NCBI RefSeq assembly: GCF_921293095.1
Contig: NC_060259.1
Location: forward strand, 8,742,001-8,806,000
Length of the DNA stretch: 64,000 nt
Direction of reading: 5' to 3'
DNA from: Ischnura elegans
Taxonomy: Eukaryota; Arthropoda; Insecta; Odonata; Coenagrionidae
The notes below the pieces were generated by a model, which was given only the letters and a program-made list of their open reading frames with translations, was not told where the DNA came from and searched no databases. Within the stretch, counting starts at the first letter, position 1. The number at the start of each line of letters is the position of its first letter. This document shows, one piece after another, positions 34,757 through 46,367 of this stretch. Made by a program: the position numbers and the translations under genes.

Positions 34757-35305
34757 TATTTAGGCTTTTTGAATTTCCTCCAGGTGGCGATGGAGGGGGA
34801 GGGAGAGGTCTAGTGCGCATGCGCTGGGCCGACCAGGAGTATCGTGTCGCCCGGCATTCATTCTCACTCTTGCGCCGAACCGTACATTGTAAAGTTGGCC
34901 TGCATTCTTATCCACTATTAAAGAAGTTCAGCTGAATATACAAATTTCACTTTATTTCAACATAAAATTTGGTCCTTCGGGCCGGATTATTCCGGTGTTT
35001 ACTATGATTCCAGCGTTTATTACGTGCAGTATTGTGAAATTTTTCTACTTTTGTCGGCACCTAATGGACCTTTATTTTAAGGTGGAAATTTCTAGAAGCC
35101 TCGTGGTTCGGACATCTTTCTTCAATAGTGATGGATTTTCTACGACTCCAACTGCCAGGGTGTGTGCTTCCCTAGGACTTTGAAGAAGTTTCTGCGCTAC
35201 ACGGCCTGCCTCAACTTCATCTGGTTCTTGGTGAGATTGACTTGACTGCTGAAACTTTTATTCCTTCGATCGTCTTATTTCGTGTTCAATCATTCCCATT
35301 GAAGT
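34757..35305 (+). other. Presumed 5' LTR/leader zone of the BEL/Pao element
   Basis: Lies just ahead of the gag frame. The stretch TTTGGTCCTTCGGGCCGGAT (34968-34987) resembles the sequence that commonly follows the 5' LTR in BEL/Pao elements, as I recall them. An LTR might then run from TGTCACTATTTAGG (34751) to about 34967, but no second copy of it exists downstream to confirm this. Confidence 0.4.
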
Positions 35306-37261
35306 ATGTCGAAGGATCTAGAAAGCCTCGTGCAAACTCAAATGTGTAAAAGTGAACTTATTTCTCGTTTTTGGTCAAATACGATGAAATTGGGCAAGGA
35401 CAGACTATCCGCTAACTTACTCGAGAAACGTAAGGACTTGCTTGATTCGTATTGGAATGCATTTCTTTCGGGCCACTACGTAGTTTTGGAGCAAGCCGAA
35501 GCCGCTAAGACAGAGTACGTGAAAAATGATCACTTTTCGCGTGTGGAGGAGCTTTATATCGACGCTTTGTCTAACATATCTGATTACGTGTCTCAATTAA
35601 AACGATCGAGTTCATGTGAAATTGAAGTATCACGTAGCGCCTCAGTTAATTCTATTCTTCCGAAAATAGAATTACCTGTTTTTCCTGGCGACTTTTTATA
35701 ATGGGAAAGTTTCATAGAACAATTCCAAAAGCTAGTGGACGAGGCGCCAGACTTATCAAATGTGCACAAACTTTTGTATCTTAAAACTCACCTACGTGGG
35801 CCTGCCGCTAAAGTAATACAGAATTTGCCTATCTCTGGGGCGAATTACCAAGGAGCATGGAATGACTTAGAGAAGCGGTATGGCAGCGCTAGAGTTCTTT
35901 CAAATTTCCACATGAAGGGTTTGTTTGAACTCCCAAATATGCAAAAGGCGACTTCCTTTGAACTGAAGCGAGTCCTAGATCAATTTCGCCAAACTATTAG
36001 GGTATTTGAAAGCCTTCAAAAGCCATTTCAAGCATGGGACGAATGTTTCGTATTCCTTTTAGTCAGTAAACTCGATTCTTCTACACGGTTCCAGTGGGAA
36101 TTATCTCACTCAGAAATGAGTGCGGTGCCGTCCTTTTTGAGTTTGTCTGATTTCCTTGAAAACCGAATTCGTGCCTTGGACGCTTCAAGAGCTTCTTCCA
36201 ATTCGGCTTCAAATTCGGAGTCAAAAAGGGGTCGAAATAACTCGGTGAAATCACCGAGTCAGTCGAGTAAAATGTTGAATGCAGTGTCATCAAAGTCTTC
36301 GAGAATAAATAATGCCGCTTGTCCGCTCTGTTCAAGGGGCCATTTTTTGAGCTATTGCTTAGGTTTTAAGGCTCTTAAACCTGAGGAACGAAGAGAAGAA
36401 GTCATCAAGCTTTCTCTTTGCCTAAATTGCCTTTCTCGTAATCACGACGCGAGTCGGTGTCGATCATCAGGTTGCTGTCTAGCGTGTGGCAGCAAGCACC
36501 ATCCGCTACCGCATGAAGCATTTCCGAGACTCGCGGATAATCCTCAATCGTCTGATGCCATACCATTAAAGCCGCCCACGATTTCCCCTTCGACTTCCCC
36601 CGGCGCAGTGTTATGTCGCGCAAGCTCTTCAAGTCGAGTGGCTCTCTTAGCGACTTTTTATGCCCAGGTTGAATCACTTACGGGAAAATGTATCACAGTG
36701 AGGGGACTCATAGACACTGAGTCTGATACGTCTTTTGATACGGAATGGTTGGTGCAAACTCTGGGACTTCGGGGATCTAAGTTCAGCGTTCCGATCATGG
36801 GCATACAAGGTCATGAAGTGGGTACTGCTTTGAGCATGGTAAACGTGACAGTTACATCTTCCTTCGACAGAAACTTTAAACTAGATCTTCAAGCCTTGGT
36901 GCTTAAAAGGCTAACCGCTCTTACGCCCTCCCACTACGCAAAATTGCACCCATGGTCTCATCTGGAGGGGTTGACCTTTGCGGATCCAACTCATGCCATT
37001 CCTTTATCAGTTGACCTCATCTTGGGCGCCGATGTCTGCGGGGAAATACTTTTAAGTGAAGTTCGCGAAGGTCCTGTAGGAAGTCCTACTGCTCGTTTAA
37101 CTCCTTTTGGATGGGTGTTAATGGGACCTGTTTCGCGTGCGAAGGATATGGAATTTCAAAATGACTGTGCTACCGCTATGCATGTGCAAGCATATGAAAG
37201 GGTGATGGATGAGATTCAGAAATTTTGGTCCCTTGAGGAAGTTTCCACGGTAACACCGCCG
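35306..37261 (+). pseudogene. BEL/Pao retrotransposon gag and protease region
   Basis: One frame with a single TAA at 35699-35701. The first part is the N-terminal gag. The second holds the capsid-like segment LLYLKTHLRGPAAKVIQNLP, then Cys/His knuckles (CPLCSRGHFLSYC, CLNCLSRNHDASRC), then an aspartic protease region. The protease site reads LIDTESDTSF, where the family normally has DTG/DSG, so the third catalytic-loop residue is Glu and the enzyme is probably dead. TPFGWVLMGPV and IQKFWSLEEVS lead into pol. The frame is cut at 37261 by the Transib insertion. This is an old, inactive copy. Confidence 0.85.
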
Positions 37262-39847
37262 CACAGTGGGTGGAAATCGAAAAAAGTGTGACAAAACCCT
37301 AAATTTTCACTATTTTTTTGGTAAACAAAAATGGTACAGTCCGATAGAATAATGTCCAAGGATTAAGGAACTATGGCTGTTTCAATATTTGGTTCACCCA
37401 TTAAATCATTAGAATCCATTAAAGACGAGAAAAAATTATAAAAAATGTCAATTCTGAATTTCTGCAAAAATCGAGTATTTACTTTCGCTATTGAGCCGTT
37501 AATATGGTTTTCCATAAATTTCAACGCATATTTTGTAAAAGAGTAAATATTTCCTAAGAATTACACGGGATAGTTTATTTATTTTTATCAATTTTTCATA
37601 TAATAATTAAACATTCAAAAGTGCATTGTTTTTGGACTATTTTTGACATAAAGTGGAAAAAAACTTTATGAGGGCGATGAGACTCGATCTTAAAATTCAT
37701 ATGGAAATAAAGACCTGAATCTTGACTATATGATCCAAAAGAAAAATCTTGCTCCAACTTGCTACCTTGCTTTTAAAGATGGGATATGTATAAAAAGTCA
37801 ACGCAGCCGCCCGGCCCGGCCGCGGATTACCCTGATTTGGTTTTTGCTCCAGTTTAAAGCAAATAATGGTTCCACCACTATTATTTTTACCCCAATTGTT
37901 AGGAAAGATGTGAAATCTAAAAGTAAAGGCAATATTTTGTCCAAAATAATTTCGTACTCTCTTGTTGCACATAGAAAGTAGAAAATTCGCCGCTGCCGCC
38001 GGTCACCCATGAGCCCTATGAGGACGTGTGACCATACGTCGGCAGAGTGCTTTGTTCACTTATTCGTACTTATTCTCACATACATATGTACAGGGAATTT
38101 CCCGCACTTTAGGTCCCTTCAAACTAGAAATCCCTCCGACCTTGAGAAGAGGGAAAGAATCGAAGCAGGCGCGGTCAGTGCACACGACCGACAGACCGCA
38201 ATTGTTCCTTGGGGCGGTAATCCGCTTCCACTACTAGTAGTTCTCTAAGTAACACCTCTTGACTACTCCAGCTTATTGTTCCTTCAAAATGGGGGCTCTT
38301 GAATTTGGTGTTTGGGGCTAGGTTGTTTCTTTGAAACTCGCCGCTATTTGTTTTACCACCGCAGCGCACATGCATCGGTTAATGTCCTCCAAAAGATCGC
38401 TTCTCTGGAACACGCTAGTGAACGAGTTAGCTGGCGATTTACCGGGCGGTTTTCCCAAAAATTCACACGTTCTATTGTCTTAGATAATGTCTTCCTTCCT
38501 CAGTTTTACTCATACGGTCAGTCTAACTTAGCTGGTGAGTGTTGAGTCTTTTAGCCACAGTGACTACTGACAGAGGAGTTCTCCTAGGTGAGCCCATCGA
38601 TTGGTTACTGGTTGTCGAACTTACTCTAATACAGAGAGGTCGTACACGACGGAGGGAATACATTAATCGGTCACAGGTATGATTAACACCACTAGTTGCA
38701 GAAATATTTTATGTCGATAAGGCAACGTTAGAAAATGTAGCAATTTTTTGTGGCTTGTAGATTTAGAAGCTTTTATCTCCGACAGGGGAGAAAATGAAGA
38801 GGAGGAAAGTGACTCGAAAAGAACTGCACGATGCTATGTGCCAAGGAATGGTGTAGACGGTAGAGTCGAAAAAACTATTGGCATTCAAATTTCTATTGAA
38901 AAATTTAGTATTGGGGGAGATGCAGAGATAAAGGATTTTTTGGGAAATTAGCGACTTCTAATTGATGAAGATCGTTTCCGCGAGTATTGCTCTTCCACTG
39001 CCGCCCTTTATGGTGAGCACTCTGAATGGTATTATATACCCCCAACTGCGCATAAGATTCTAATACATGGAGCGTGTATTGTAAACGCAGCAGTGCTACC
39101 CATTGGACAATTGTCGAAGGAGGCCCTTGAATCGAGGCACAAGGATATTAGGGGGTTCAAAGAGCAGCACTTCAGAAAATTTTCCAGTGCAAAATTTTAT
39201 TTTTCTAAGACTTCTTCTATCTTCGGACGCAATAGTATCCTCATCAATCGATTCGAATCACGGAAATGTGAAGGTACCTAAAGGAGTTAGGAACCTCCTT
39301 CTGATTGACGAGAACGCAGAGTCAGATGGAGACGAGATTGATTCAGGTGACGAAGACCTATAACTGTATTTACTCAGGTATGCATTATTTCTATTTCATT
39401 AGTCATTCATTTCAGAAACAGAAATATGGTTTTAACTTCTAATGAAAATAATCGAAAAATACTTGCATTAATTTCCGTGGAATACATTGGTAAAATCCAT
39501 ATCCTTAATATTACATAGATACCACGCATCTATACATTCTATGATGAATCGATACATCACCGTTAAGTTGTTTAGGGTCATGTATCAAAGTTTCTAAGTC
39601 AGTGATAGTACTTGTATGAATATAATAAGCATCTAACATGCAGCGCTTTTAGTATTAAAATTAGGGAATTCTTACTGTTTCCGCCATTTTATTTTAGAGA
39701 GGCCCCTGATTGTTCTAGAGCAAAACTAACATTAGAATCGGATTAAGGAGGTAAAAATAATTAAAAATCGAAAAAATCGTGGATCTACGTTGAATAATAA
39801 CGGTGATATTAGTTTTGTCAAGCTTTTTTCGATTTCCGCCCAATGTG
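37262..39847. mobile_element. Transib-type DNA transposon, 2586 bp
   Basis: Flanked by CGCCG on both sides (37257-37261 and 39848-39852). Termini CACAGTGGGTGGAAATCGAA and TTCGATTTCCGCCCAATGTG are inverted over 24 bp with two differences. The CACAGTG heptamer equals the RAG recombination signal heptamer, a known hallmark of Transib, as is a GC-rich 5-bp CGNCG-type duplication. A transposase remnant (38955-39204) supports the class. The insertion cuts the BEL/Pao pol frame, which resumes right after the duplication. Confidence 0.92.
38955..39204 (+). pseudogene. Transib transposase C-terminal remnant
   Basis: The frame reads LLIDEDRFREYCSSTAALYG, EWYYIPPTAHKILIHGACIV, LPIGQLSKEALESRHKDIRG and FKEQHFRKFSS. 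WYY.P...HK.LIHG and LPIG.LSEEA.E.R.KD are characteristic of the C-terminal part of Transib transposases, which are related to RAG1. Upstream frames (38748-38951 and others) are broken. Catalytic residues before this segment could not be followed. A short acidic frame follows at 39263-39363. Confidence 0.75.
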
Positions 39848-40077
39848 CGCCGTCAGAAGCGGATTCTTATTGTGAAAATCATTCTAAAACGACTCACCGC
39901 AGGGACTCTGATGGGAGATATGTAGTACGTTTGCCATTCAGGCCAAACACTTCGCAGAAATTGTATCCTTCTCGGGAGTCAGCTATGAAATTATTTTTGA
40001 AAAACGAGAATCGACTCAGAAGTCAACCTGTTTTGAGGGAGAAGTATGCCGCATTTATGACGGAATACTTAAATCTA
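39848..40077 (+). pseudogene. BEL/Pao pol fragment between the two insertions
   Basis: Encodes RRDSDGRYVVRLPFRPNT, then FLKNENRLRSQPVLREKYAA and FMTEYLNL, the segment just upstream of the reverse transcriptase in Pao pol proteins. It is bounded on the left by the Transib duplication and on the right by the RTE duplication at 40067-40077. Confidence 0.85.
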
Positions 40078-43000
40078 CTCGCGGCTGAGCTTTAAGCCAC
40101 CGAGTGCGTCCACCGGGTTGCGGATGGTGGGTCAACCTCTACATTTAGAGGTTAGCTGCGATATAAGCAAGTTTACTTGTCGAATAAGCAGTCGTGGACA
40201 AAAAGCGGCGGTTATCCGAGGTGGTATGGGTCTATCCCTCGGTGAGATAGGCCATCTAAATGATACACTAAACCTGTGAAGATACCGTGACTTGGCGATG
40301 AGAGGCCGCCAACAATTATGCCTCACATCACCCGGAGGAGAGGGCAGCAGCTCTTCTTCATATAAGTGAAGGTGGAGATCACGATGGTCAGTACAGCGAC
40401 ACTCATTGCACTTCAGGCGTGGTAACATTTACTTTAACGGCTGTAGTACTGCGATGTGGAAGGCAAGGGGAAACCACCACATTATTATCCCGAGGAGGCA
40501 CAGCTACTCCAACTTTAAATTGTCTGACATGATGGAATTCTCTCAGGTAAAAAATTCCGGAGGTAAACTAGTCCCCCATTCGGATCTCCGGGCGGGGACT
40601 ACCCGAGAGGATACATCGGTCAATTGTGATAAAGTTATGAGGATAGGTACATGGAACGTGAGATCACTCAGGACTTGCGGTAAGCTAGAAAACCTTAAAG
40701 TGGAAGTGGAAAGATTGAATATCGACGTGCTAGGAATCAGCGAAATGAAATGGCCTGAGGAGGGAGACTTTTGGAGTGGAAGCTATAGGATTATACACAC
40801 AGGATCCCTGAACGATAATGCTGGGGTTGGGATAATGCTCAGAAAGAGCGCCGGAATGCGTGTGAAAAGCTTCCTACAGTACTATGAAAGGATAGTTATG
40901 ATGAAGATAGAGACTAAGCCGGTAGATACCGTAGTGGTACAGGTCTACATGCCCACGACAGACTACGAGGATGAAGAAGTTGAAGACGTCTACGATGATA
41001 TAAAGGAAGTAATCAAAACGGTAAGGGGTGAAGAAAACCTAATTGTTTTAGGTGATTGGAATGCTGTCGTCGGCGAAGGCCAGGATGGAAGAATAACCGG
41101 AAAATATGGATTAGGAAATAGAAATGAAAGAGGAGAAAGACTGTTAGAGTTCTGCACAGAACACAAATTAGTGGTTGCCAACACTCTATTTAAGAATCAC
41201 ATACGAAGAAGATACACATGGAAAATGCCAGGAGACAAAAGAAGATTTCAACTAGACTATATTTTAGTGAATCAGAGGTTTAGAAACCAGATAAAGGACT
41301 GTAAAAGCTACCCGGGGGCAGTTATCGACAGTGATCATAATCTAGTGATGATGAAATGCCATCTGAAATTCAAGAAATTGAAGAAATCAGCAAAGAACAA
41401 CTGGCAATTAGAGAAACTTAAGGAGCCAAAAAATCAACAGGCCTTTCAAGAAGTAGTGGAGCGCAAGACAGGACTAGATCAGTCTGAAAACTCAGTTGAG
41501 AATAACTGGACTACCTTAAGAAGTGGATTTCAGGAGGCCGCTAGAGAAGTTCTAGGGATAAGAAAATGTATTAAGAAAAAGCCATGGATCACGGATGAAA
41601 TCCTTGACCTCATTGAAGAAAGGAGAAAGTATAAGAATACGAATACTGAGGAAGGACAGGCTTGCTACAAGAGAATAAGGAACGAGATTTGCCGCCAAGC
41701 GAGGAAAGCCAGAGAAGCGTGGATGAGGGACATATGTGAGGACGTACAAAATAACTTCGTAAAAGGGAAAGTGGAAGCGTCCTATAGAATAGTGAGGAAC
41801 CATTTCAAGGAACGAAACACAAAATGTTATAGCATAAGGGACAGGAATGGAAACATTCTAATTGAAAACGAAGACAAAGCCGAGAGACGGAAGGAATACC
41901 TGGAGAAATTATACAACGGGAGCAAACTTAGCTCAAACGTTCTCGAAGAGGAAAGTGAAGTTGGAAAGGATGACATTGGAGCAAGCATCTTAAGATCGGA
42001 ATTTGACGCTGCAGTAAGAGACCTGCGAAAGAATAAGGCCCCAGGAATAGATGACATTCCAGCAGAGTTAATAAAAAATGCAGGAGAAAAGGTCTTAACT
42101 CAACTGTATAAAACTATCTGCGATATGTACTCAACAGGAGATTTACCTAGTGACTTCGAGAAGAACATCATCATTCCCATACCCAAAAAGAAGAGAGCTG
42201 AGAAGTGCGAAGAATTTAGGACCATAAGCCTGACGACACATGCGTCGAAGATTCTGACAAGAATCATTTACAGGAGAATTGAACGAAGAGCAGAAGAATT
42301 CCTGGATGAGGACCAATTCGGATTTAGGAAAAGCAGGGGCACAAGGGAAGCAATTTTGGCTCTTAGGATGATCATAGAGAAGAGAATGGAGAAAAACAAA
42401 CCAACCTTCATAGCATTCGTCGATTTAGAGAAGGCCTTTGATAACGTGGAATGGAATTCAATGCTTAGAATTTTGAAAGAAATCGGCGTACTCTACAATG
42501 ATCGTAGAATTATTCATAGTTTGTATAAAAACCAAGTAGCTGTGATCAAATGTGGACCAAACGGTGCAGAAGCGAGAATAAGAAAAGGGGTGAGACAAGG
42601 TTGTGCGCTTTCCCCCTTAATTTTTAATGTTTACATAGAGAAAGCCATCAACGAAATCAAGCAGAAAGCTTCGGGTGTCAATATCCACGGAGAAAAAATT
42701 AATATGCTGCGATTTGCTGACGACATAGCAGTCATAGCCGAGACAGAGAAGGATTTGAAGAAGACGTTGACAAACATGGAAAGGACAATGGCCAGATATC
42801 AGCTGAAAATCAACAAAAAGAAGACTAAGATACTAGTTTGCAGTAAAAGAGAGGAGGCTAAAACAAACATCAACCTAGGAAAGCATAAGCTTGAAGAGGT
42901 GAACGAGTTCTCTTACCTGGGAAGCCGAATTACCAGCGATGGACGGAGCAAGAAAGAAATACACAGTAGAATAGCGCAGGCGAAGAGGGCTTTCTACAAA

Positions 43001-43492
43001 TAGAAGAATCTTCTTACAGCTGAAAATACCAGCATAGAAGTAAGGAAACAATTCATCAGATGCTACATATGGAGTATGTTTCTCTATGGAAGCGAGGCTT
43101 GGACGTTGACAGCAGCAGAGAAGTCAAGAGTGGAAGCATTCGAAATGTGGTGCTACCGAAGAATGATGAAGATAAAATGGATTGACCGTGTGAGTAACCA
43201 GGAAGTGCTAAGGAGAGTAGGAGAAAAGAGAAGCCTCCTAAAAACATTAAGCAGAAGAAGGGACAACTTAGTTGGCCACATTTTGAGGCACGATGGTCTG
43301 ATGAAGACAATCGTTGAAGGACAAGTGGAAGGGAAAAAGGGCAAGGGACGGCCCCGAATGAGTTATATCGGACAGGTTATAAAGGATGTAAAAGAGAATA
43401 AATATGTAGCTATGAAGAGATTAGCGGATAGGAGAGAGAAATGGAGAGCTGCGTCAAACCAATCTTAGGATTGTTGACTAATGATGATGATG
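40078..43492 (+). mobile_element. RTE-clade LINE, nearly full length (3.4 kb)
   Basis: Inserted in BEL/Pao pol between two copies of ACTTAAATCTA (40067-40077 and 43493-43503), an 11-bp target duplication. The 3' end is a short TGATGATGATG microsatellite, usual for RTE, instead of a poly(A) tail. The 5' UTR is about 330 bp. The single ORF (40406-43468) has endonuclease and reverse transcriptase domains. A matching truncated 3' tail occurs at 49254-49297. Confidence 0.93.
40406..43468 (+). CDS. RTE LINE ORF: endonuclease-reverse transcriptase, one in-frame stop
   Basis: About 1020 codons in one frame, interrupted only by TAG at 43001-43003 (codon 866). The protein nicks target DNA and reverse transcribes its RNA there. 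The APE-type endonuclease spans roughly residues 75-320: GTWNVRSL (W83), SEMKWP, GDWNAVVG (216) and DSDHN (308-312). The reverse transcriptase spans roughly 540-790: KAPGIDDIP (544), VDLEKAFDNV (672), GVRQGCALSPLIFN and FADD (770-773). After the stop the frame continues with LYGSEAWTLT, RRMMKIKWIDRVSNQEVLRR and GKGRPRMSY, the usual RTE C-terminus. The start at 40406 is the first Met; an internal Met at residue 78 (MRIGTWN) directly precedes the endonuclease. A single nonsense codon implies a young copy. Confidence 0.92.
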
Positions 43493-43503
43493 ACTTAAAT
43501 CTA

Positions 43504-45174
43504 GGTCACATGGAACTTACTAGTGCGAGCGATCAATTATATTACTTGCCACACCATGCTGTTTCGAAAGAAAATGACGAAACGCGTAAAGTTCGATTTG
43601 TATTTAATGCATCTTTTAAGAGTGCCTCAGGTAATTCTTTAAATGATTTATTGTTGAGTGGACCTCGTCAGCAACCGGATTTGTGGTTGATTCTAACGCG
43701 TTGGCGTTTTTTTCGAGTGGCTTTTACTTCGGGCATAGTGAAAATGTTCCGCCAAATTCGATTGCATGAGGACGACTCAGACTTTCAACGTGTTATTTGG
43801 CGTAAGGATCCTTCCGAAATAATCTCAGATTATAAGCTGACTAAGGTGACTTACGGTACGGCTGCAGCCCCCTTCCTAGCTATCAGAGCACTCCGGCAAT
43901 TGGTACATGACGAGGGTCATTCATTCCCTTTGGGAGCTAAAGCAGTGGCACGGCATTCTTACGTGGATGACATTCTTTGTGGTGCAGCTAATGTAATTGA
44001 TGCTATGGACGTTAAGAGACAGTTAATTGAATTGCTAGTGAGGGGAGGATTTCCATTAAGTAAGTGGGCATCTAACGAACCCAGTCTTTGTTCGGATGAT
44101 GAAAATCCGTCGAAAATATTTTCTGACTCAGAAGTGGTTGCTACCTTGGGAGTAAGATGGTCACCAGTGTTAGATACATTTAGTGCGAGGGTTGCTCATC
44201 CGACTGGCCGAGAGGCAGTAGTGACTAAGAGAACTGTGCTTTCCGAGATAGCCCGATTATTTGATCCATTAGGTTGGATGGCGCCTGTACTAATTGTGGC
44301 CGAAATTATATTGCAAGACTTGTGCCTGTCCAAGGTAGGATGGGATGAAGTCCTATCTTTGGAACTTATTGAACGTTGGCAGAGTTTTAGGTCTTCACTA
44401 TCCAAGTTAGAGCAAATCAGTATCCCTAGATGGGTAGGTACTAAAGAGGCGAATGTGTCTTTCATTTCCCTCCATGGTTTCTGCGATGCCTCTGAGAGGG
44501 CATACGCAGCAGCAGTGTATTTGCGTGTTGCTGGGGAGGGGGAGGATGGCTATGTTAGCCTGTTGGCCGCTAAAACGAAAATCGCCCCGTTAAAGCTTGT
44601 TAGTGTGCCTCACCTTGAATTGTGTGCAGCTGTACTTTTAACTCGCTTCCTGGTGAAAATAGTGGAGGGCCTTCAGTTCGTGTCTGTGCCAGTATTCTGC
44701 TGGATAGATTCAGCAGTTTCTTTGGCCTGGATCCGTGGCCACCCCTCAAGGTGGAAGACCTTCGTGGCTCATCGTATCGCGGAAAACCAGACGTCGCTTC
44801 CGGGGGCCCAGATGAGCTACGTCAACACCAAGCTCAACCCAGCTGATGCCGCAACCGGTGGGATCAGCCCTGACGAACTGATGGACTCCTCTCTCTGGTG
44901 GAGTGGACCACCATGGCTTGCCGGCTGGGAAGAGGGGTGGAGCTGTGGGAAACCCGAATCATCAGGTGCTGAGGATTCGGAGATGCGGATGGCCGTAAAC
45001 CACTCTGCAACTTCCCTTCATAACTCAGGAGATGTATTCCAAAGATTTTCATCATACCTGCGCCTGCTAAACGTCATGTCTCTGTGCCTAAGGTGGTTAC
45101 ACAATTTCAGGGATAAAAACCACAAACGCTCTGGGTTTGTCTCCCCCGAGGAGCGTGCCCAAGCGGCCGGATGA
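43504..45174 (+). pseudogene. BEL/Pao pol: reverse transcriptase and RNase H, integrase missing
   Basis: Resumes at LGHMEL right after the RTE duplication. The reverse transcriptase carries YYLPHHAVSK, KVRFVFNASF and the catalytic YVDD (43960-43971). RNase H follows with HGFCDASERAYAAAVYLR and WIDSAVSLAWIRGHPSRWK. The frame ends at 45174 after RSGFVSPEERAQAAG, just before the zinc-binding start of the integrase expected in this family. No integrase remains downstream, so the copy is 3' truncated or recombined. Confidence 0.88.
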
Positions 45175-45428
45175 GATTAAGATGACTTCACCTTATTGGC
45201 ATACTATCATTCAATAATTTATATCTTTCATAATATACGATCAGTATCGTTAAAAAATTTTGTAAACTTGCGTAATGTAGTGCGCGTCTATATAATAATT
45301 TTTCCAGCGATTTGAATAAATATAGGCGTTGAGTTTTTCGACCGAAGTCGTCAATGTGCTGGTTTAAAACGGAATTTCATCGAATCATTTTAAAACATCC
45401 TGAAGGCATAAAGTCGTTATGAATATTT
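45175..45428. other. Unassigned junction after the BEL/Pao pol
   Basis: AT-rich, 254 bp, matching nothing else seen in the window. It lies between truncated pol and the second 813-bp repeat. It is not integrase and shows no polypurine tract. Confidence 0.5.
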
Positions 45429-46241
45429 TATTGGAGAGGGAAAGCATTTCTTCAAAAGATAGAGCAATTTGTTTTAATCTAAAATACAATATCTGGCGGA
45501 GAAAAAAAATTATATACAGTAGGTCAGGAAGCGTACTGGGTACGCATGACGGCGTTGAGGGGTTAATAATTAGTTAGCGAGAGGCACCCAAATACCAACA
45601 CCATTAATTTGTCATACGATTTCGCGATAACTGCTAAAATAAGGGTAATCAGGGCACCTACGTAATGACCCGGCTAATCCCGGAATTTCATATAGCATTC
45701 TTACTAACGACGAAGAACAAAAGCAATATTTGCTGCAGATTGTTTCCCAATTTCGAAAAGTGATAAATGAGGGTACGAGGAAAGAGCTAGTACAACTGAA
45801 ACCTGGCTTTGTTGAATAATTTTCTCAGTAGGTTAACGAATTTGTAACGATTTTCCAAAATAAAGTTAAGATTGATCACCATACGTGACGACATGATTTG
45901 GTCTACGAAATGAGTTCAAAATCTGAATTTGAGAGAGAGGGAGAGAGTCACTGAAGCATGTGAACATGGCGGGCAACCGTGGGAGAGGAAGGGAAGGAAT
46001 GGGGGACGCATCGCTTAGCGACACTCTTGACGCAAGGCTGCAGGGGGGCTGCAAAGTATAATAGGTGAAAGATACGCAAAAACTGACGAAACTTTTGTGG
46101 GTCATAACTTACCCTGATTACCATAAATTAGACAATTTTCGCAAAATCGTTTAACAAATTAAAGGTGTTGGTATTTAGGCGCCTCTCGCTAACTAATTAT
46201 TTTAAAAAAATTTTGCCTATCCTTGTATACCCGAATGTCAC
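45429..46241 (+). repeat. 813-bp direct repeat, 3' copy
   Basis: Equal length and near identity to 33944-34756. Differences noticed include GGGAAGG for GGGAGGG, GACGCAAGG for GACGCCAGG, and the A/T run after the MITE. It contains the same MITE at the same internal place (45565-46201). Confidence 0.85.
45565..46201. mobile_element. MITE, 637 bp (copy 2)
   Basis: Same termini and length as 34080-34716. Because both direct repeats carry it at the same offset, it was present before the repeat was duplicated. Confidence 0.75.
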
Positions 46242-46367
46242 CGAAATCTGATTGAATATGGAATAAGAAAAAAGTAAAGGTGAAGCATTTGTTGCCGATA
46301 ATACATAATTTCATACAATACATGTAATCACAACTGCATTATGGTCTCTAGTTTTCTCGGTACAATA

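Noticed and set aside
43441-43503. Reading frame that seems to start BEL/Pao pol at 43441
   Set aside because: The first 17-18 codons are the 3' end of the RTE LINE read through the target duplication; they are not part of pol.
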